Assembly: GCF_004322755.1 (NCBI RefSeq)
Contig: NZ_CP036401.1
Coordinates: 1,488,001-1,552,000 of the forward strand
Direction of reading: 5' to 3'
DNA: 64,000 bases
Origin: Pseudoduganella albidiflava
Lineage (GTDB): Bacteria; Pseudomonadota; Gammaproteobacteria; Burkholderiales; Burkholderiaceae_D
In this document: positions 8,801 through 17,388 of the stretch, one piece after another
Numbering within the stretch: position 1 is the stretch's first letter
How the letters are laid out: each line of letters opens with the position of its first letter
The notes under the pieces: model-generated
The model's input: only the letters and a program-made list of their open reading frames with translations
The model's database searches: none
Told to the model about the DNA's origin: nothing
Program-made: the position numbers and the translations under genes

Positions 8801-9655
8801 CGCTTGCGTGACGGGCTGCCCGGCGACGCCGGCCGGCAGTCCCGCCACGGCACCGGCCGGCACCACCACGGGGCTGCCGGTGGCGCATGCCTCGGCAATG
8901 GGCCAGGGCGTGCCGGCATCGCCGGGACCGATGGCGGTGGGCGCCGCGTGGCCGGACGGTGGCAGGTGGGCGGCCTGCTGGAGCTGCGCGGCACCGGTTA
9001 CCTCATCCACGAGGTAGAGCAGGGCGAACGGCATGTCGAGCGGATTGCGGCCGATGGTCGCCATCGCCGTCGCACAGGCCCGCGCCACGTTGTCCTCGCC
9101 GGCAGCGGCGGCCAGCGCCGACAGCGTGGCCAGCCGGCGCGTGTTCAGGTTGCTGGCGGTGACATCCGTGGAAGGGCAGAACAGGCCGCCCACGCCGCCC
9201 GACTCATCGACGATCGGGCTGTACGAAAACGAATACCACGTCTCTTCCAGGTAATCGCCGCGGTTCATGTACAGCTGCACATTGGCGACGAAGGTGGCCT
9301 CGGCCTGGCGGAACACCTTGTCGGCCAGCGGTCCGCAGAAATCCCAGATCTCCGCCCACACCTGTGCCGCCGGCAGGCCCAGCGCCCACGGATGCTTGGC
9401 ACGGCTGAGCACGTCCACGTAGGCGTCGTTGTACAGGAAAGTCGCTTCGGGACCCCAGCCGATCCAGATCGGATGGCTCGAGTTCAGCATCAGGCTCACG
9501 GTGGTGCGCAGGCTCTGCGGCCATGCCTCCAGGCTGCCCAGCGGGGTGGCCGACCAGTCATGGGCGGCGATCAGGCCCGCCATCGCGCCGGGGGCGGCAA
9601 GGAAGCCCAGGTGGGCAGGCACAACGGGTTGCGCCGACTGCTCGTGGTCCCTCAA
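5843..9655 (-). CDS. Giant hybrid histidine kinase with two kinase cores and two receivers
   Basis: A protein of 1270 residues. Order: PAS-like sensor (HDWSATPLG... IWIGWGPEATFLYND), GAF-like region (about 190-335), HisKA with H363 (FFSNVSHEFRTPL), HATPase, receiver with D684 (VVSDVMMP), second PAS, second HisKA with H907 (MLGHELRNPLSP), HATPase, and terminal receiver with D1200 (AILDIGLPGMDG). There is no signal peptide or clear membrane helix, so it is probably a soluble sensor. An ATG at 9727 extends the frame, but that stretch is AT-rich and lacks a ribosome site. The TTG at 9655 has GGAG six bases upstream and gives the N-terminus usual for this family, so I prefer it. No partner response regulator is adjacent. 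Confidence 0.88.
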   Translation of the reverse strand: MRDHEQSAQPVVPAHLGFLAAPGAMAGLIAAHDWSATPLGSLEAWPQSLRTTVSLMLNSSHPIWIGWGPEATFLYNDAYVDVLSRAKHPWALGLPAAQVWAEIWDFCGPLADKVFRQAEATFVANVQLYMNRGDYLEETWYSFSYSPIVDESGGVGGLFCPSTDVTASNLNTRRLATLSALAAAAGEDNVARACATAMATIGRNPLDMPFALLYLVDEVTGAAQLQQAAHLPPSGHAAPTAIGPGDAGTPWPIAEACATGSPVVVPAGAVAGLPAGVAGQPVTQAIVLPLAIPGRTAAAGVLIAGVNPARPLDAEYRTFYGLVAGQVAAALQNATAAEEQRRRADALAELDRAKTAFFSNVSHEFRTPLTLMLGPVEDALGDETAPLPAAQRHRLELARDNALRLQKLVNTLLDFSRVQAGRMQAAYAEVDLAALTCDLASGFRSIVESAGLALDVHCERLPAPAWVDTQMYEKIVLNLLSNAFKFTFEGRIAVALRQENGRAVLTVRDTGVGIAAHHLDKIFERFQRVEGARSRSHEGSGIGLALVRDLVDLHHGAITVTSEPGSGTCFTVTLPLGRAHLPDERLAGRADGTASSATLAAYTTEARRWLPRQDEDDEDDEQEAEEDRTLLAHGAHVLVADDNADMRGYLERLLRQRWRVTAVENGRAALEAARRERPDLVVSDVMMPELDGFGLIAALHGDDALHDVPVLLLSARAGEEARIEGLNAGADDYLVKPFSARELLTRIESQLIRYRIRQVERAHAERMAEVFMQAPAAIAILRGTTLVYELVNERYADLIGRRDVQGTPFRQALAEVPDQALFDELEHVLASGEPAVGQARRVWLQRQSGAEPEECFFDYVHQPIRNTAGQVDRVAIVAFDVTALVRARSDAEVANRAKDEFLAMLGHELRNPLSPILVALELMRLKGIGSLDREHAVIERQARHLVRLVDDLLDVARIAQGKFELRREQVELAALVTQAVETASPLLEERRHRLRLDVPPAGMVVDADAMRFVQVLSNLLTNAAKYTSDGGDIALEARRAGNEAVIRVTDNGIGISREMLPQLFDKFVQERQALDRSRGGLGLGLAIVKSIVMLHGGTVTASSAGAGRGSVFEVRMPLADAVIDLPAPLPVPGMAAIAAPAAEHLAAGRSRIMLVDDNPNVLDGLRAVLELRGHAVHAVSDPATALRLADSLAPDLAILDIGLPGMDGYELAAELRSRPHLRDTRLIALTAYGQQADHRRAVAAGFTAHLAKPVSPRELQALVEQEVRVS

Positions 9656-9824
9656 GCCGCTCTCCGCGTGAAGTTTGCAAAAGAATCTGCAATATTGATA
9701 ATTGTTCACTGTACGGCATCCCGCCATGCCAGTCGCGCACGATAGGGCGTTTGGGGCAGTTCAGTGTTTGTGCATGACAACATGAGGCAAGCGCGTAACC
9801 TGGCGTTCTTTACCTCGCCCCTGT

Positions 9825-9898
9825 ATTGGACAGTGGCGCATTGACAGTCCCTCATTGGACAGTCCCTTATTGGACAGTCCTTCATTTGACAGTCCCAA
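9825..9898. repeat. 15-bp tandem repeat (ATTGGACAGTCCCTT), five units
   Basis: Five head-to-tail copies of about 15 bp (one of 14), all keeping the ATT(G)GACAGT core, fill the intergenic space before the next rightward gene. The units differ at 1-4 positions. No coding function is apparent. Confidence 0.85.
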
Positions 9899-9937
9899 TA
9901 GTGCGCCCCATACTTTTATGGTCATTACCTTCCCGCC

Positions 9938-10336
9938 ATGACGTTCCCATTTCCGATCCGCAAGGAGTGCCCGCCCGGCGCCTGTGACTGCAGGCGCGAG
10001 CTGCTGGAAGCCGATCCGCAGGCGGATGCGCGCGTGCTGCGCCTGACCCGCGAGGAGGAAAAGCGGCTGGTCGAGCGGATCGAGGCGATCGGCAGCTACG
10101 CCGAGCTGGTCCGGGTTGGCCAGCGCCTGCAGGAACAGCTGGGCGTAACGTTGACGATCGCGCCCGGGCCGAACGAAGTGCGCACCGTGCGCGGCTTCGC
10201 CATCGAACTGGCGCCGCGGCCAGGGCTGTGCCGCAAGACCCGGCAAGCGGTACCCGCCGCGATCCGGCGCTGCCTCGAAGCCCGCCCGGAAATCGCCTTC
10301 GCCATCCTGGATGCGCACGACCTGCTGGGGGGCTAG
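9938..10336 (+). CDS. Hypothetical protein with N-terminal cysteine cluster
   Basis: A 132-residue protein I do not recognise. It starts MTFPFPIRKECPPGACDCRR, placing C11, C16 and C18 close together, which could bind metal. A charged helical stretch follows (LTREEEKRLVERIEAIGSY) and then a mixed region with C98 and C111. No signal peptide or membrane helix is seen. Codon use is typical of the neighbouring genes, supporting a real gene. It lies between a tandem-repeat block and a long palindrome and has no obvious operon partner. Confidence 0.6.
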   Translation: MTFPFPIRKECPPGACDCRRELLEADPQADARVLRLTREEEKRLVERIEAIGSYAELVRVGQRLQEQLGVTLTIAPGPNEVRTVRGFAIELAPRPGLCRKTRQAVPAAIRRCLEARPEIAFAILDAHDLLGG

Positions 10337-10346
10337 CGGCCACGGT

Positions 10347-10427
10347 GGAAATGTTGCCTGGAAATATTGCCCGGAAAATGGGGACGTACCCCATTTTCCG
10401 GGCAACAGTTTCCCGGAAATACTTCCC
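10347..10427. repeat. REP-like palindrome with 17-bp perfect arms
   Basis: Positions 10367-10383 and 10389-10405 are perfect reverse complements around a 5-nt loop (ACGTA). The inner part reads TGGGGACGTACCCCA. Outside it are GGAAATATT-like half palindromes (10361, 10414) of the type seen in the other REP-like arrays of this window. It could also act as a bidirectional terminator, but no T-run follows. Confidence 0.75.
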
Positions 10428-10480
10428 ACGATCCGTGGCTGGCGGTACGGTAGAATCCCGCCTTTTGCCACCTTCCGCGC

Positions 10481-11251
10481 ATGACCATCCCCCCGCATTT
10501 CCTCGCCGCCCTCGACAGGGCCGACTCCTCCTGGCATCCGGTATTGATCAAGGGACTGGAAGCCATCGCCGCCGCCGATCCCGCCTACCTGCCGGCCCTC
10601 GCCGGGGACAGCTACCTGCCCACCGAACTGCGCCTGTTCGCCGCCTTTGCGCTGCCGCTGGAGCAGGTGCGCTACGTGCTCGTGGGGGAGGGGCCGTATC
10701 CCCGTGCGGAAAGCGCGACCGGCATCGGCTTCATGGATGGCGCCGTGGGCAGCCTGTGGTCGGACGAAGCCGATGGCGGCCTGTCGAAGCGGGTCAACCG
10801 GGCCACGTCGCTGCGCAATTTCATGAAGATGCTGCTGGTGGCGGATGGGCAGCTGCACGAGGCGGAGACGGCTGGTGCGGCACTGGCCGCGTGCGCCACG
10901 CGCGCCCGGAGTGGCGCGGCGATCGGCACGCTGGCCGAACTGCAGCAGCGGCTGATGGGCCATGGCTTCCTGCTGCTGAACGCGTCGCTGGTATTTCGCC
11001 CGCACGTGGCGCCGGTCAAGGATGCCAGGGCCTGGCTGCCGTTCTTTGCGACCGTGATCGATGCGCTCGCGGCGCGGGCGGAGCAACCCAGGCTGGTGTT
11101 ATGGGGAAAGATCGCTGAACAGTTGAACAAGCTGCCGGCCGTGCGCGCGATGCCGCAGGCGGTGGCCGAGCATCCGTACAACCTGTCGTTCATCGCCAAC
11201 CAGGACATGCATGCGCTGTTCGGGCCGATGCGTTTGTTGCACCGCAGCTAA
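10481..11251 (+). CDS. Uracil-DNA glycosylase-like protein with degenerate active site
   Basis: A 256-residue protein with the overall shape of family-1 UDG: LEQVRYVLVGEGPYPR in the place of the water-activating loop, FLLLNASLVFRP in the place of the LLLN(A/T)xLTV segment, then PRLVLWGK and EHPYNLSF near the C-terminus. In true UNG the first motif is GQDPYH with a catalytic Asp; here it is GEGPYP (69-74), so the Asp and His are replaced. H231 of the second motif is kept. The protein may bind DNA, act on another base, or be inactive. A TAGAAT candidate -10 box lies at 10451-10456. Confidence 0.75.
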   Translation: MTIPPHFLAALDRADSSWHPVLIKGLEAIAAADPAYLPALAGDSYLPTELRLFAAFALPLEQVRYVLVGEGPYPRAESATGIGFMDGAVGSLWSDEADGGLSKRVNRATSLRNFMKMLLVADGQLHEAETAGAALAACATRARSGAAIGTLAELQQRLMGHGFLLLNASLVFRPHVAPVKDARAWLPFFATVIDALAARAEQPRLVLWGKIAEQLNKLPAVRAMPQAVAEHPYNLSFIANQDMHALFGPMRLLHRS

Positions 11252-11585
11252 CTTCCCGGGCGGGCAGGGCGGCCAGGGCCGGCGGCGCCTGGCGGCTTGC
11301 ATCGAAAACGGTGCCGCCCCGGGCAAGGATTCAGCGAAGCTGTTATACTTGACTAAATCGTTCAACTAATCAGGTTTTGTTTGCGGCGCCGCAGGGTGTT
11401 CGCGGATGACTCTGTTAGAAGAAGCACGAGATTTTACCTTAGTTCAATACTCAGAATTCAATGCTCAGAAGGCTCCGCGTTTTGCGCCGGGTTTTTTTGC
11501 CACCTTGATTAACGCTGAGTCATTGAACACCGAGTTGGCAACGTGCCGGGTTGCGCTGTTCCCGGCGGCATTTATTCGAGGTCGT
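11252..11585 (+). promoter_or_regulatory. iscR upstream region
   Basis: This 334-bp gap holds the iscR promoter region. TATACT at 11344-11349 is a possible -10 box and overlaps the IscR-type site at 11345. The rest is moderately AT-rich and has one run of open frame joined to iscR that lacks the family N-terminus, so I treat it as untranslated leader. No terminator with a T-run is seen for the upstream gene. Confidence 0.5.
11345..11369. promoter_or_regulatory. Type 1 IscR-binding site
   Basis: The 25-bp sequence beginning ATACTTGACTAAAT matches the E. coli type 1 IscR consensus (ATASYYGACT, a 4-bp W-rich centre, then YAGTCRRSTAT) at 22 of 25 positions. It lies about 217-241 bp before iscR, where autorepression by [2Fe-2S]-IscR is expected. 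Confidence 0.75.
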
Positions 11586-12068
11586 ATGCGTCTGACTACC
11601 AAAGGCCGCTTTGCCGTGACGGCAATGATCGACCTGGCAATGCGCCAGGGCAAGGGTCCCGTCACGCTTTCTGGCATCAGCCAGCGGCAAGCCATATCGC
11701 TGTCCTACCTGGAACAGTTGTTCGGCAAGCTGCGCCGGCACGAGATCGTGGAATCCATCCGCGGTCCGGGCGGCGGCTACAGCCTGGCCCGCCGTGCCGA
11801 CAAGGTGACGGTGGCCGACATCATCATCGCCGTCGATGAACCGCTGGATGCGACCCAGTGCGGCGGCAAGGAAAATTGCCATGGCGCGGACCACGCCAGC
11901 GGCGCCCGCTGCATGACCCACGAACTGTGGACCACGCTGAACGAAAAAATGGTCGATTACCTCGACTCGGTCTCGCTGCAAGACCTGGTCGACCAGCAAA
12001 AGCAGAAGAACGCCGAACAGAACGTGGTGGTCGTGCACCGCAATGAACACGCCGCCCTGGCAAAGTAA
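11586..12068 (+). CDS. iscR: Fe-S cluster regulator IscR (Rrf2 family)
   Basis: A 160-residue Rrf2-type winged-helix regulator starting MRLTTKGRFAVTAMIDLA, the canonical N-terminus, which fixes the start at 11586 although the frame is open upstream. Cluster ligands are C92, C98, C109 and H112 (CMTH). Compared with E. coli (C92, C98, C104, H107) there are five extra residues between the second and third cysteine. With a [2Fe-2S] cluster the protein should repress its own operon through the site at 11345; without the cluster it can regulate other promoters. It is the first gene of the isc operon. Confidence 0.95.
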   Translation: MRLTTKGRFAVTAMIDLAMRQGKGPVTLSGISQRQAISLSYLEQLFGKLRRHEIVESIRGPGGGYSLARRADKVTVADIIIAVDEPLDATQCGGKENCHGADHASGARCMTHELWTTLNEKMVDYLDSVSLQDLVDQQKQKNAEQNVVVVHRNEHAALAK

Positions 12069-12122
12069 GCATCCGGTTGTCCCAGAATACCCACATACGC
12101 CGCACAGCACTGGAGTGAAAAG

Positions 12123-13388
12123 ATGAACGCCCCTGAAAAAAACGTCCCCAAGGTTGCCCCGGTCGACTTCAAGACCGCGCCGCACTTCCCGATCTACATG
12201 GACTATTCGGCCACCACGCCGATCGACCCCCGGGTGGCGGACAAGATGATTCCCTACCTGCGCGAGCAGTTCGGCAATCCGGCCTCGCGCAGCCACATGT
12301 ATGGCTGGACGGCCGAAGCGGCCGTGGAAGAGGCACGCGGCCACGTGGCGGCGCTGATCAATGCCGATCCGCGCGAAATCATCTGGACTTCCGGCGCAAC
12401 TGAGAGCAACAACCTGGCGATCAAGGGCGCGGCGCAGTTCTACAAGACCAAGGGCAAGCACATCATCACGGTGAAGACCGAGCACAAGGCCGTGCTGGAT
12501 ACCGTGCGCGAGCTGGAACGCCAGGGCTTCGAAGCCACTTACCTGGACCCGCAGGACAACGGCCTGATCACCGTCGAGCAGCTGGCCGCGGCCGTGCGCC
12601 CGGATACGATCCTGGTCTCCGTCATGCTGGTCAACAACGAGATCGGCGTGATCCAGCCGGTCGGCGAGATCGCCGCCTTCTGCCGCGGCAAGGGCATCAT
12701 CTTCCACTGCGACGCCGCGCAGGCGACCGGCAAGCTGGCCATCGACGTGCAGGCGCTGAAAGTCGACCTGATGACGTTCACCGCGCACAAGACCTACGGC
12801 CCGAAAGGCATCGGCGCGCTGTACGTGTGCCGCAAGCCGCGCGTGCGCCTCGAAGCGCAGATGCACGGTGGCGGCCACGAGCGCGGCCTGCGTTCGGGCA
12901 CGCTGCCGGTGCACCAGATCGTCGGCATGGGCGAAGCGTTCCGCCTGGCCAAGGTCGAGATGGACGACGAGATCGCCCGCATCAAGGCGCTGCGCGACCG
13001 CCTGGCCACCGGCCTGCAGGAGATCGAAGAGGTCTACATCAACGGCGACATGGATCACCGCGTGCCGCACAACCTGAACGTATCGTTCAACTACGTGGAA
13101 GGCGAGTCGCTGATCATGGCCGTGAAGGACCTGGCAGTGTCGTCCGGTTCGGCCTGCACGTCGGCCAGCCTGGAACCGTCCTACGTGCTGCGCGCCCTGG
13201 GCCGCAGCGACGAACTGGCGCACAGCTCGATCCGCTTCACGATCGGCCGATTCACGACCGAGCAGGATATCGACTTCGCCATCGAACTGATGAAGTCGAA
13301 AGTGGGCAAGCTGCGCGAACTGTCGCCGCTGTGGGACATGTTCAAGGAAGGGATCGACATCAGCTCCATCCAGTGGGCTGCGCACTGA
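12123..13388 (+). CDS. iscS: Cysteine desulfurase IscS
   Basis: A 421-residue class V aminotransferase-fold enzyme. It takes sulfur from cysteine and passes it as persulfide to IscU and other acceptors. The PLP lysine is K223 in [11 protein letters not shown], and the catalytic cysteine is C345 in [21 protein letters not shown]. About 20 extra N-terminal residues precede the usual start [15 protein letters not shown]. The C-terminus ends in SSIQWAAH, a typical IscS tail. It follows iscR after 54 bp and is separated from iscU by a 121-bp foldback structure, unusual inside this operon. Confidence 0.96.
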   Translation: MNAPEKNVPKVAPVDFKTAPHFPIYMDYSATTPIDPRVADKMIPYLREQFGNPASRSHMYGWTAEAAVEEARGHVAALINADPREIIWTSGATESNNLAIKGAAQFYKTKGKHIITVKTEHKAVLDTVRELERQGFEATYLDPQDNGLITVEQLAAAVRPDTILVSVMLVNNEIGVIQPVGEIAAFCRGKGIIFHCDAAQATGKLAIDVQALKVDLMTFTAHKTYGPKGIGALYVCRKPRVRLEAQMHGGGHERGLRSGTLPVHQIVGMGEAFRLAKVEMDDEIARIKALRDRLATGLQEIEEVYINGDMDHRVPHNLNVSFNYVEGESLIMAVKDLAVSSGSACTSASLEPSYVLRALGRSDELAHSSIRFTIGRFTTEQDIDFAIELMKSKVGKLRELSPLWDMFKEGIDISSIQWAAH

Positions 13389-13389
13389 T

Positions 13390-13510
13390 GGGACCTCGAT
13401 AAACCTATTGCGCAACGCCCTATGCTGGTCTGCGGTGCTCACCGTACATAAAGTACGGTTCCGCGCCTCAACCAGATAGGACGTCGCTCATTACGGTTTC
13501 TCGAGGCCCC
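13390..13510. repeat. 121-bp foldback hairpin between iscS and iscU
   Basis: The whole gap between iscS and iscU is symmetric about position 13450. The outer arms (13390-13405 with 13495-13510) pair except for two positions. Inside them CCTATGCTGGT (13419-13429) pairs with ACCAGATAGG (13471-13480), GCGG with CCGC, and the innermost ACCGTAC (13441-13447) pairs perfectly with GTACGGT (13453-13459) around ATAAA. GAT flanks both ends and could be a 3-bp target duplication, suggesting a MITE-like insertion. As RNA it would form a long stem in the isc transcript. Confidence 0.8.
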
Positions 13511-13549
13511 GATACGCTGGCGACTAAACAGATTTTAAGGAGCAATATC

Positions 13550-13933
13550 ATGGCTTACTCGGAACAAGTACTCGATCACTACGAAAACCCGCGCAACGTG
13601 GGCGCCTTTGAAAAGGGCGATGACACCGTCGGCACCGGCATGGTCGGCGCGCCGGCCTGCGGCGACGTGATGAAGCTGCAGATCAAGGTCGGCGCCAATG
13701 GCCTGATCGAAGACGCGAAGTTCAAGACCTATGGCTGCGGCTCGGCGATCGCTTCGAGCTCGCTGGTGACCGAATGGGTCAAGGGCAAGACGCTGGACGA
13801 AGCGCTGGCCATCAAGAACACGCAGATCGCCGAAGAGCTGGCGCTGCCGCCGGTGAAGATCCACTGCTCGATCCTGGCGGAGGATGCCATCAAGGCAGCC
13901 GTCAGCGATTACAAGGCAAAGCATTCCGCTTAA
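13550..13933 (+). CDS. iscU: Fe-S cluster scaffold IscU
   Basis: A 127-residue scaffold on which [2Fe-2S] and [4Fe-4S] clusters are built from IscS-derived sulfur. The ligands are all present: C37 (APACGD) with D39, C63 (TYGCGSA), and H105-C106 (KIHCSIL). The LPPVKIHC segment is the HscA-recognition loop. AAGGAGCAATATC gives a strong ribosome site before the ATG at 13550. Length and sequence are fully typical. Confidence 0.97.
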   Translation: MAYSEQVLDHYENPRNVGAFEKGDDTVGTGMVGAPACGDVMKLQIKVGANGLIEDAKFKTYGCGSAIASSSLVTEWVKGKTLDEALAIKNTQIAEELALPPVKIHCSILAEDAIKAAVSDYKAKHSA

Positions 13934-13990
13934 TCAGCAATACGGTACGACGGGGCCCGCGTGGCGGGCCCCGATGAAGGAGGAATTCGC

Positions 13991-14314
13991 ATGGCAGTCA
14001 CCCTGACCGAAAAAGCAGCAAAGCACATTTCCCGCTACATCGAACGGCGCGGCAAGGGCGTCGGCCTGCGCTTCGGCGTGCGTACCACGGGCTGCTCGGG
14101 GCTGGCGTACAAGCTGGAATACGTCGACGAAGTGGCGCCGGAAGACTCGGTGTTCGAATCGCACGGCGTGAAGGTCTTCGTCGATCCGAAAAGCATGCCG
14201 TACATCGATGGCACGGAACTCGACTTCGCGCGCGAAGGCCTCAACGAGGGCTTCAAGTTCAACAACCCGAACGAAAAAGACGCCTGCGGTTGCGGCGAGA
14301 GCTTCCGCGTCTGA
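13991..14314 (+). CDS. iscA: A-type Fe-S carrier IscA
   Basis: A 107-residue A-type carrier that hands clusters to apo-proteins. The three conserved cysteines are C35 (TTGCSGLAY), C99 and C101 (ACGCGESF). The start at 13991 has an ideal AAGGAGG eight bases upstream; a longer open frame from 13961 would bury that ribosome site. The gene lies 57 bp after iscU in the operon. Confidence 0.96.
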   Translation: MAVTLTEKAAKHISRYIERRGKGVGLRFGVRTTGCSGLAYKLEYVDEVAPEDSVFESHGVKVFVDPKSMPYIDGTELDFAREGLNEGFKFNNPNEKDACGCGESFRV

Positions 14315-14336
14315 CCGTATTGCGGAACCCATCACC

Positions 14337-14852
14337 GTGCAGAATCACTTCGAGTTATTCCAGCTGCCGCGGCAGTTCGCCATCGACGCCGGCGCGCTGG
14401 ACGCCGCCTACCGCGAAGTCCAGGGCCGTGTCCATCCCGACAAGTTCGTGAACGCCACGGACGCTGAAAAGCGTGTCGCGATGCAGTGGGCCACGCGCGC
14501 CAACGAGGCTTACCAGACGCTGAAGAACCCGCAGCGACGCGCGCAGTACCTGTGCGAGCTGCACGGCGTGGACCTGCAGACCGAATCGAACACGGCGATG
14601 CCGATGGCGTTCCTGATGCAGCAGATGGAATGGCGCGAGGAACTGGCCGAGGCGCGCGCCACGCGCAACGCGGAGCTGCTGGACCAGCTCGACGGCCAGC
14701 TGCGCACCGCCCGCAAGGGCCAGTTGAAGGACATCGAGGCGCAGCTGGACGCGGGCGACTACCACGCCGCCGCGCAAGGCGTGCGCGCGCTGATGTTCCT
14801 GGAAAAATTCGGCGAAGAAGTCCGCTTTGCCTTCGACGCGCTGGACGCCTAG
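14337..14852 (+). CDS. hscB: Fe-S assembly J-domain co-chaperone HscB
   Basis: A 171-residue protein with an N-terminal J domain (about residues 4-76) carrying HPD at 33-35 and a C-terminal helical domain that binds IscU. It delivers IscU to HscA and stimulates its ATPase. The start is a GTG at 14337, giving the family N-terminus MQNHFELFQLPRQF, 22 bp after the iscA stop. The longer ATG frame from 14208 overlaps iscA and is not plausible. Confidence 0.94.
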   Translation: MQNHFELFQLPRQFAIDAGALDAAYREVQGRVHPDKFVNATDAEKRVAMQWATRANEAYQTLKNPQRRAQYLCELHGVDLQTESNTAMPMAFLMQQMEWREELAEARATRNAELLDQLDGQLRTARKGQLKDIEAQLDAGDYHAAAQGVRALMFLEKFGEEVRFAFDALDA

Positions 14853-14931
14853 CGGACATTCCTCAAGCGCCGCGGCGTAGTCCCCGGCGGCACGCAGCAT
14901 ACAACCAGCGCACAACAACAACAGGTTTCAC

Positions 14932-16812
14932 ATGGCTCTTCTGCAAATTTCCGAACCCGGCATGTCCACCGCCCCGCACCAGCACCGCCTGGCGGTCGGC
15001 ATCGACCTGGGCACGACGAACTCGCTGGTCGCCACCGTGCGCTCGTCCATTCCCGAGGTGCTGAACGACGAGGATGGCCGCCCGCTGCTGCCGTCCGCGG
15101 TGCGCTACCTGCCGAATGGCCATGCCACCATCGGCTACAAGGCGCTGGCCGCGCAGACCACCGACCCGAAGAACACGGTCGTTTCCGTCAAGCGCTTCAT
15201 GGGCCGCGGCCTGAAGGACATCGCCTACGCCGAGAACCTGCCCTACGACTTCGTCGATGCCCCCGGCATGGTGCAGCTGAAAACCGTGGCCGGCGTGAAA
15301 AGCCCGGTCGAGACCTCGGCACAGATCCTGGCCACGCTGCGCCAGCGCGCCGAGGATGCGCTGGGCGACGACCTGGTCGGCGCCGTGATCACGGTGCCGG
15401 CATACTTCGACGACGCGCAGCGCCAGGCCACCAAGGATGCGGCCCAGCTGGCCGGCCTGAACGTGCTGCGCCTGCTGTCGGAGCCGACTGCCGCGGCGAT
15501 CGCGTATGGCCTCGACAATGGTTCCGAAGGCCTGTTCGCCGTGTATGACCTGGGCGGCGGCACCTTCGACATCTCGATCCTGAAACTGTCGAAAGGCGTG
15601 TTCGAAGTGCTGGCCACCGGCGGCGACTCCGCGCTGGGCGGCGACGATTTCGACCACCGCCTGTTCTGCTGGATCCATGCGCAGGAGAAGCTGGCGCCGC
15701 TGAACGAGCAGGATACCGCCGTGCTGATGGTGAAGGCACGCGAGGCCAAGGAACTGCTGTCGACCAAGAGCGAAGTGCTGGTCGACGCCAGCCTGTCGTC
15801 CGGCGAGAACGTGCACCTGGTGATCACCGCCGAGACCTTTGTCGAGATCACGAAGCACCTGGTCGCCAAGACGATCAACGCGGTCAAGAAGGCGCTGCGC
15901 GATGCGAACGTGGATGCCGACGATATCGACGGCGTCGTCATGGTCGGCGGCGCCACGCGCATGCCGCACGTGCAGCGCGCCGTGGGCGAGTTCTTCCACA
16001 CGATCCCGCACGCGAACATCGATCCCGACAAGGTGGTGGCGCTGGGCGCTGCGATCCAGGCCAACCTGCTGGCCGGCAACCGTGCCGCCGGCGACGACTG
16101 GCTGCTGCTGGACGTGATCCCGCTGTCGCTGGGCATCGAGACGATGGGCGGCCTGGTGGAGAAGATCATCCCGCGCAACTCGACGATTCCATGCGCCCGC
16201 GCCCAGGAATTCACCACGTTCAAGGATGGCCAGACCGCGCTGGCGGTGCACGTGCTGCAGGGCGAGCGCGAACTGGTGTCCGATTGCCGTTCGCTGGCGC
16301 GCTTCGAATTGCGCGGCATTCCGCCGATGGCGGCCGGCGCGGCGCGCATCCGCATCACCTACCAGGTCGATGCCGATGGCCTGCTGTCGGTCTCGGCACG
16401 CGAGCTGCGTTCCAACGTCGAGGCATCGATCACCGTGAAACCGTCGTACGGCCTGGGCGACGACGATGTCGCGCGCATGCTGCAGGAGTCCTACACGTCC
16501 GCCGAAAGCGACATGAAGGCGCGCGCGCTGCGCGAGGAACAGGTCGAAGCCGAGCGCATCCTGCTGGCCACCCAGTCGGCGCTGGATGAAGACGCCGCAT
16601 TGCTGTCGGACGAGGAGCGTACCGTGGTCGACGCGCTGATGCGGAAGACCCGGGATACCCTGGCCCAATCGGTGGCCGGCACCATTGACCACCTGGCGGT
16701 CAAGGCGGCCGTCGAGGAACTGGCGCACGGCACCGAGGAATTCGCCTCGCGCCGCATGGACCGCAGCGTGCGCAGCGCGCTGGCAGGCAAGTCGCTCGAC
16801 CAGGTCGCGTAA
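14932..16812 (+). CDS. hscA: Fe-S assembly Hsp70 chaperone HscA
   Basis: A 626-residue specialised Hsp70. The nucleotide-binding domain starts [17 protein letters not shown] and includes the [15 protein letters not shown] and [17 protein letters not shown] motifs. The substrate-binding domain begins after about residue 395 and recognises the IscU LPPVK loop. It uses ATP to destabilise the IscU-cluster complex and promote transfer. It lies 79 bp after hscB. About 10-20 N-terminal residues ([19 protein letters not shown]) precede the core, as usual in this family. Confidence 0.96.
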   Translation: MALLQISEPGMSTAPHQHRLAVGIDLGTTNSLVATVRSSIPEVLNDEDGRPLLPSAVRYLPNGHATIGYKALAAQTTDPKNTVVSVKRFMGRGLKDIAYAENLPYDFVDAPGMVQLKTVAGVKSPVETSAQILATLRQRAEDALGDDLVGAVITVPAYFDDAQRQATKDAAQLAGLNVLRLLSEPTAAAIAYGLDNGSEGLFAVYDLGGGTFDISILKLSKGVFEVLATGGDSALGGDDFDHRLFCWIHAQEKLAPLNEQDTAVLMVKAREAKELLSTKSEVLVDASLSSGENVHLVITAETFVEITKHLVAKTINAVKKALRDANVDADDIDGVVMVGGATRMPHVQRAVGEFFHTIPHANIDPDKVVALGAAIQANLLAGNRAAGDDWLLLDVIPLSLGIETMGGLVEKIIPRNSTIPCARAQEFTTFKDGQTALAVHVLQGERELVSDCRSLARFELRGIPPMAAGAARIRITYQVDADGLLSVSARELRSNVEASITVKPSYGLGDDDVARMLQESYTSAESDMKARALREEQVEAERILLATQSALDEDAALLSDEERTVVDALMRKTRDTLAQSVAGTIDHLAVKAAVEELAHGTEEFASRRMDRSVRSALAGKSLDQVA

Positions 16813-16850
16813 CACGACCGCGTACACCACAATCATTACAGAGGTAGCAA

Positions 16851-17192
16851 GTGCCACAAATCGTCATCCTGCCCCACGCCAAGCTGTGCCCCGAAGGTGC
16901 CGTCATCGAGACGGAAGCCGGCAAATCCGTCTGCGATGTCCTGCTGGACAACGACATCCACATCGAGCACGCCTGCGAGAAATCGTGCGCCTGCACCACC
17001 TGCCACGTGATCGTGCGCGAAGGTTTCGATTCGCTCAACGAAGCCACCGAGACGGAAGAAGACCTGCTCGACAAGGCCTGGGGCCTGGAGGCGCAGTCGC
17101 GCCTGTCGTGCCAGTCCATCGTGGCCGACGAGGACCTGGTCATCGAAATCCCGAAATACACCATCAACCACGCCAGCGAAGGCTCGCACTGA
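16851..17192 (+). CDS. fdx: ISC-type [2Fe-2S] ferredoxin
   Basis: A 113-residue adrenodoxin-like ferredoxin. The cluster ligands are C42, C48, C51 and C87, with C46 as an extra non-ligand cysteine ([12 protein letters not shown], later RLSCQSI). It supplies electrons for cluster assembly on IscU. It sits between hscA and iscX, and its stop is one base before the iscX ATG. Confidence 0.96.
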   Translation: MPQIVILPHAKLCPEGAVIETEAGKSVCDVLLDNDIHIEHACEKSCACTTCHVIVREGFDSLNEATETEEDLLDKAWGLEAQSRLSCQSIVADEDLVIEIPKYTINHASEGSH

Positions 17193-17193
17193 G

Positions 17194-17388
17194 ATGAAAT
17201 GGACGGACATCACGGCGATCGCGGAAGCGCTGTATGACAAGTATCCGCACCTGGACCCGACGCAGATCCGCTTCACGGACCTGCACAACTGGGTGGTGAC
17301 GCTGGAAGGTTTCGACGACGACCACAAGCGCGGCGGCGAAAAGATCCTGGAAGCGATCCAGCAGGCATGGATCGATGAAGCGCAATAA
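17194..17388 (+). CDS. iscX: Fe-S assembly protein IscX
   Basis: A 64-residue acidic protein ([22 protein letters not shown]... [24 protein letters not shown]) matching IscX throughout. In E. coli it binds IscS and iron and tunes the rate of cluster assembly. It is the last isc gene and starts one base after fdx. Confidence 0.95.
   Translation: MKWTDITAIAEALYDKYPHLDPTQIRFTDLHNWVVTLEGFDDDHKRGGEKILEAIQQAWIDEAQ

Noticed and set aside
5729..9745. 1338-codon plus-strand frame opposite the hybrid kinase
   Set aside because: Antisense shadow produced by high GC; rich in His/Arg/Gln without domains.
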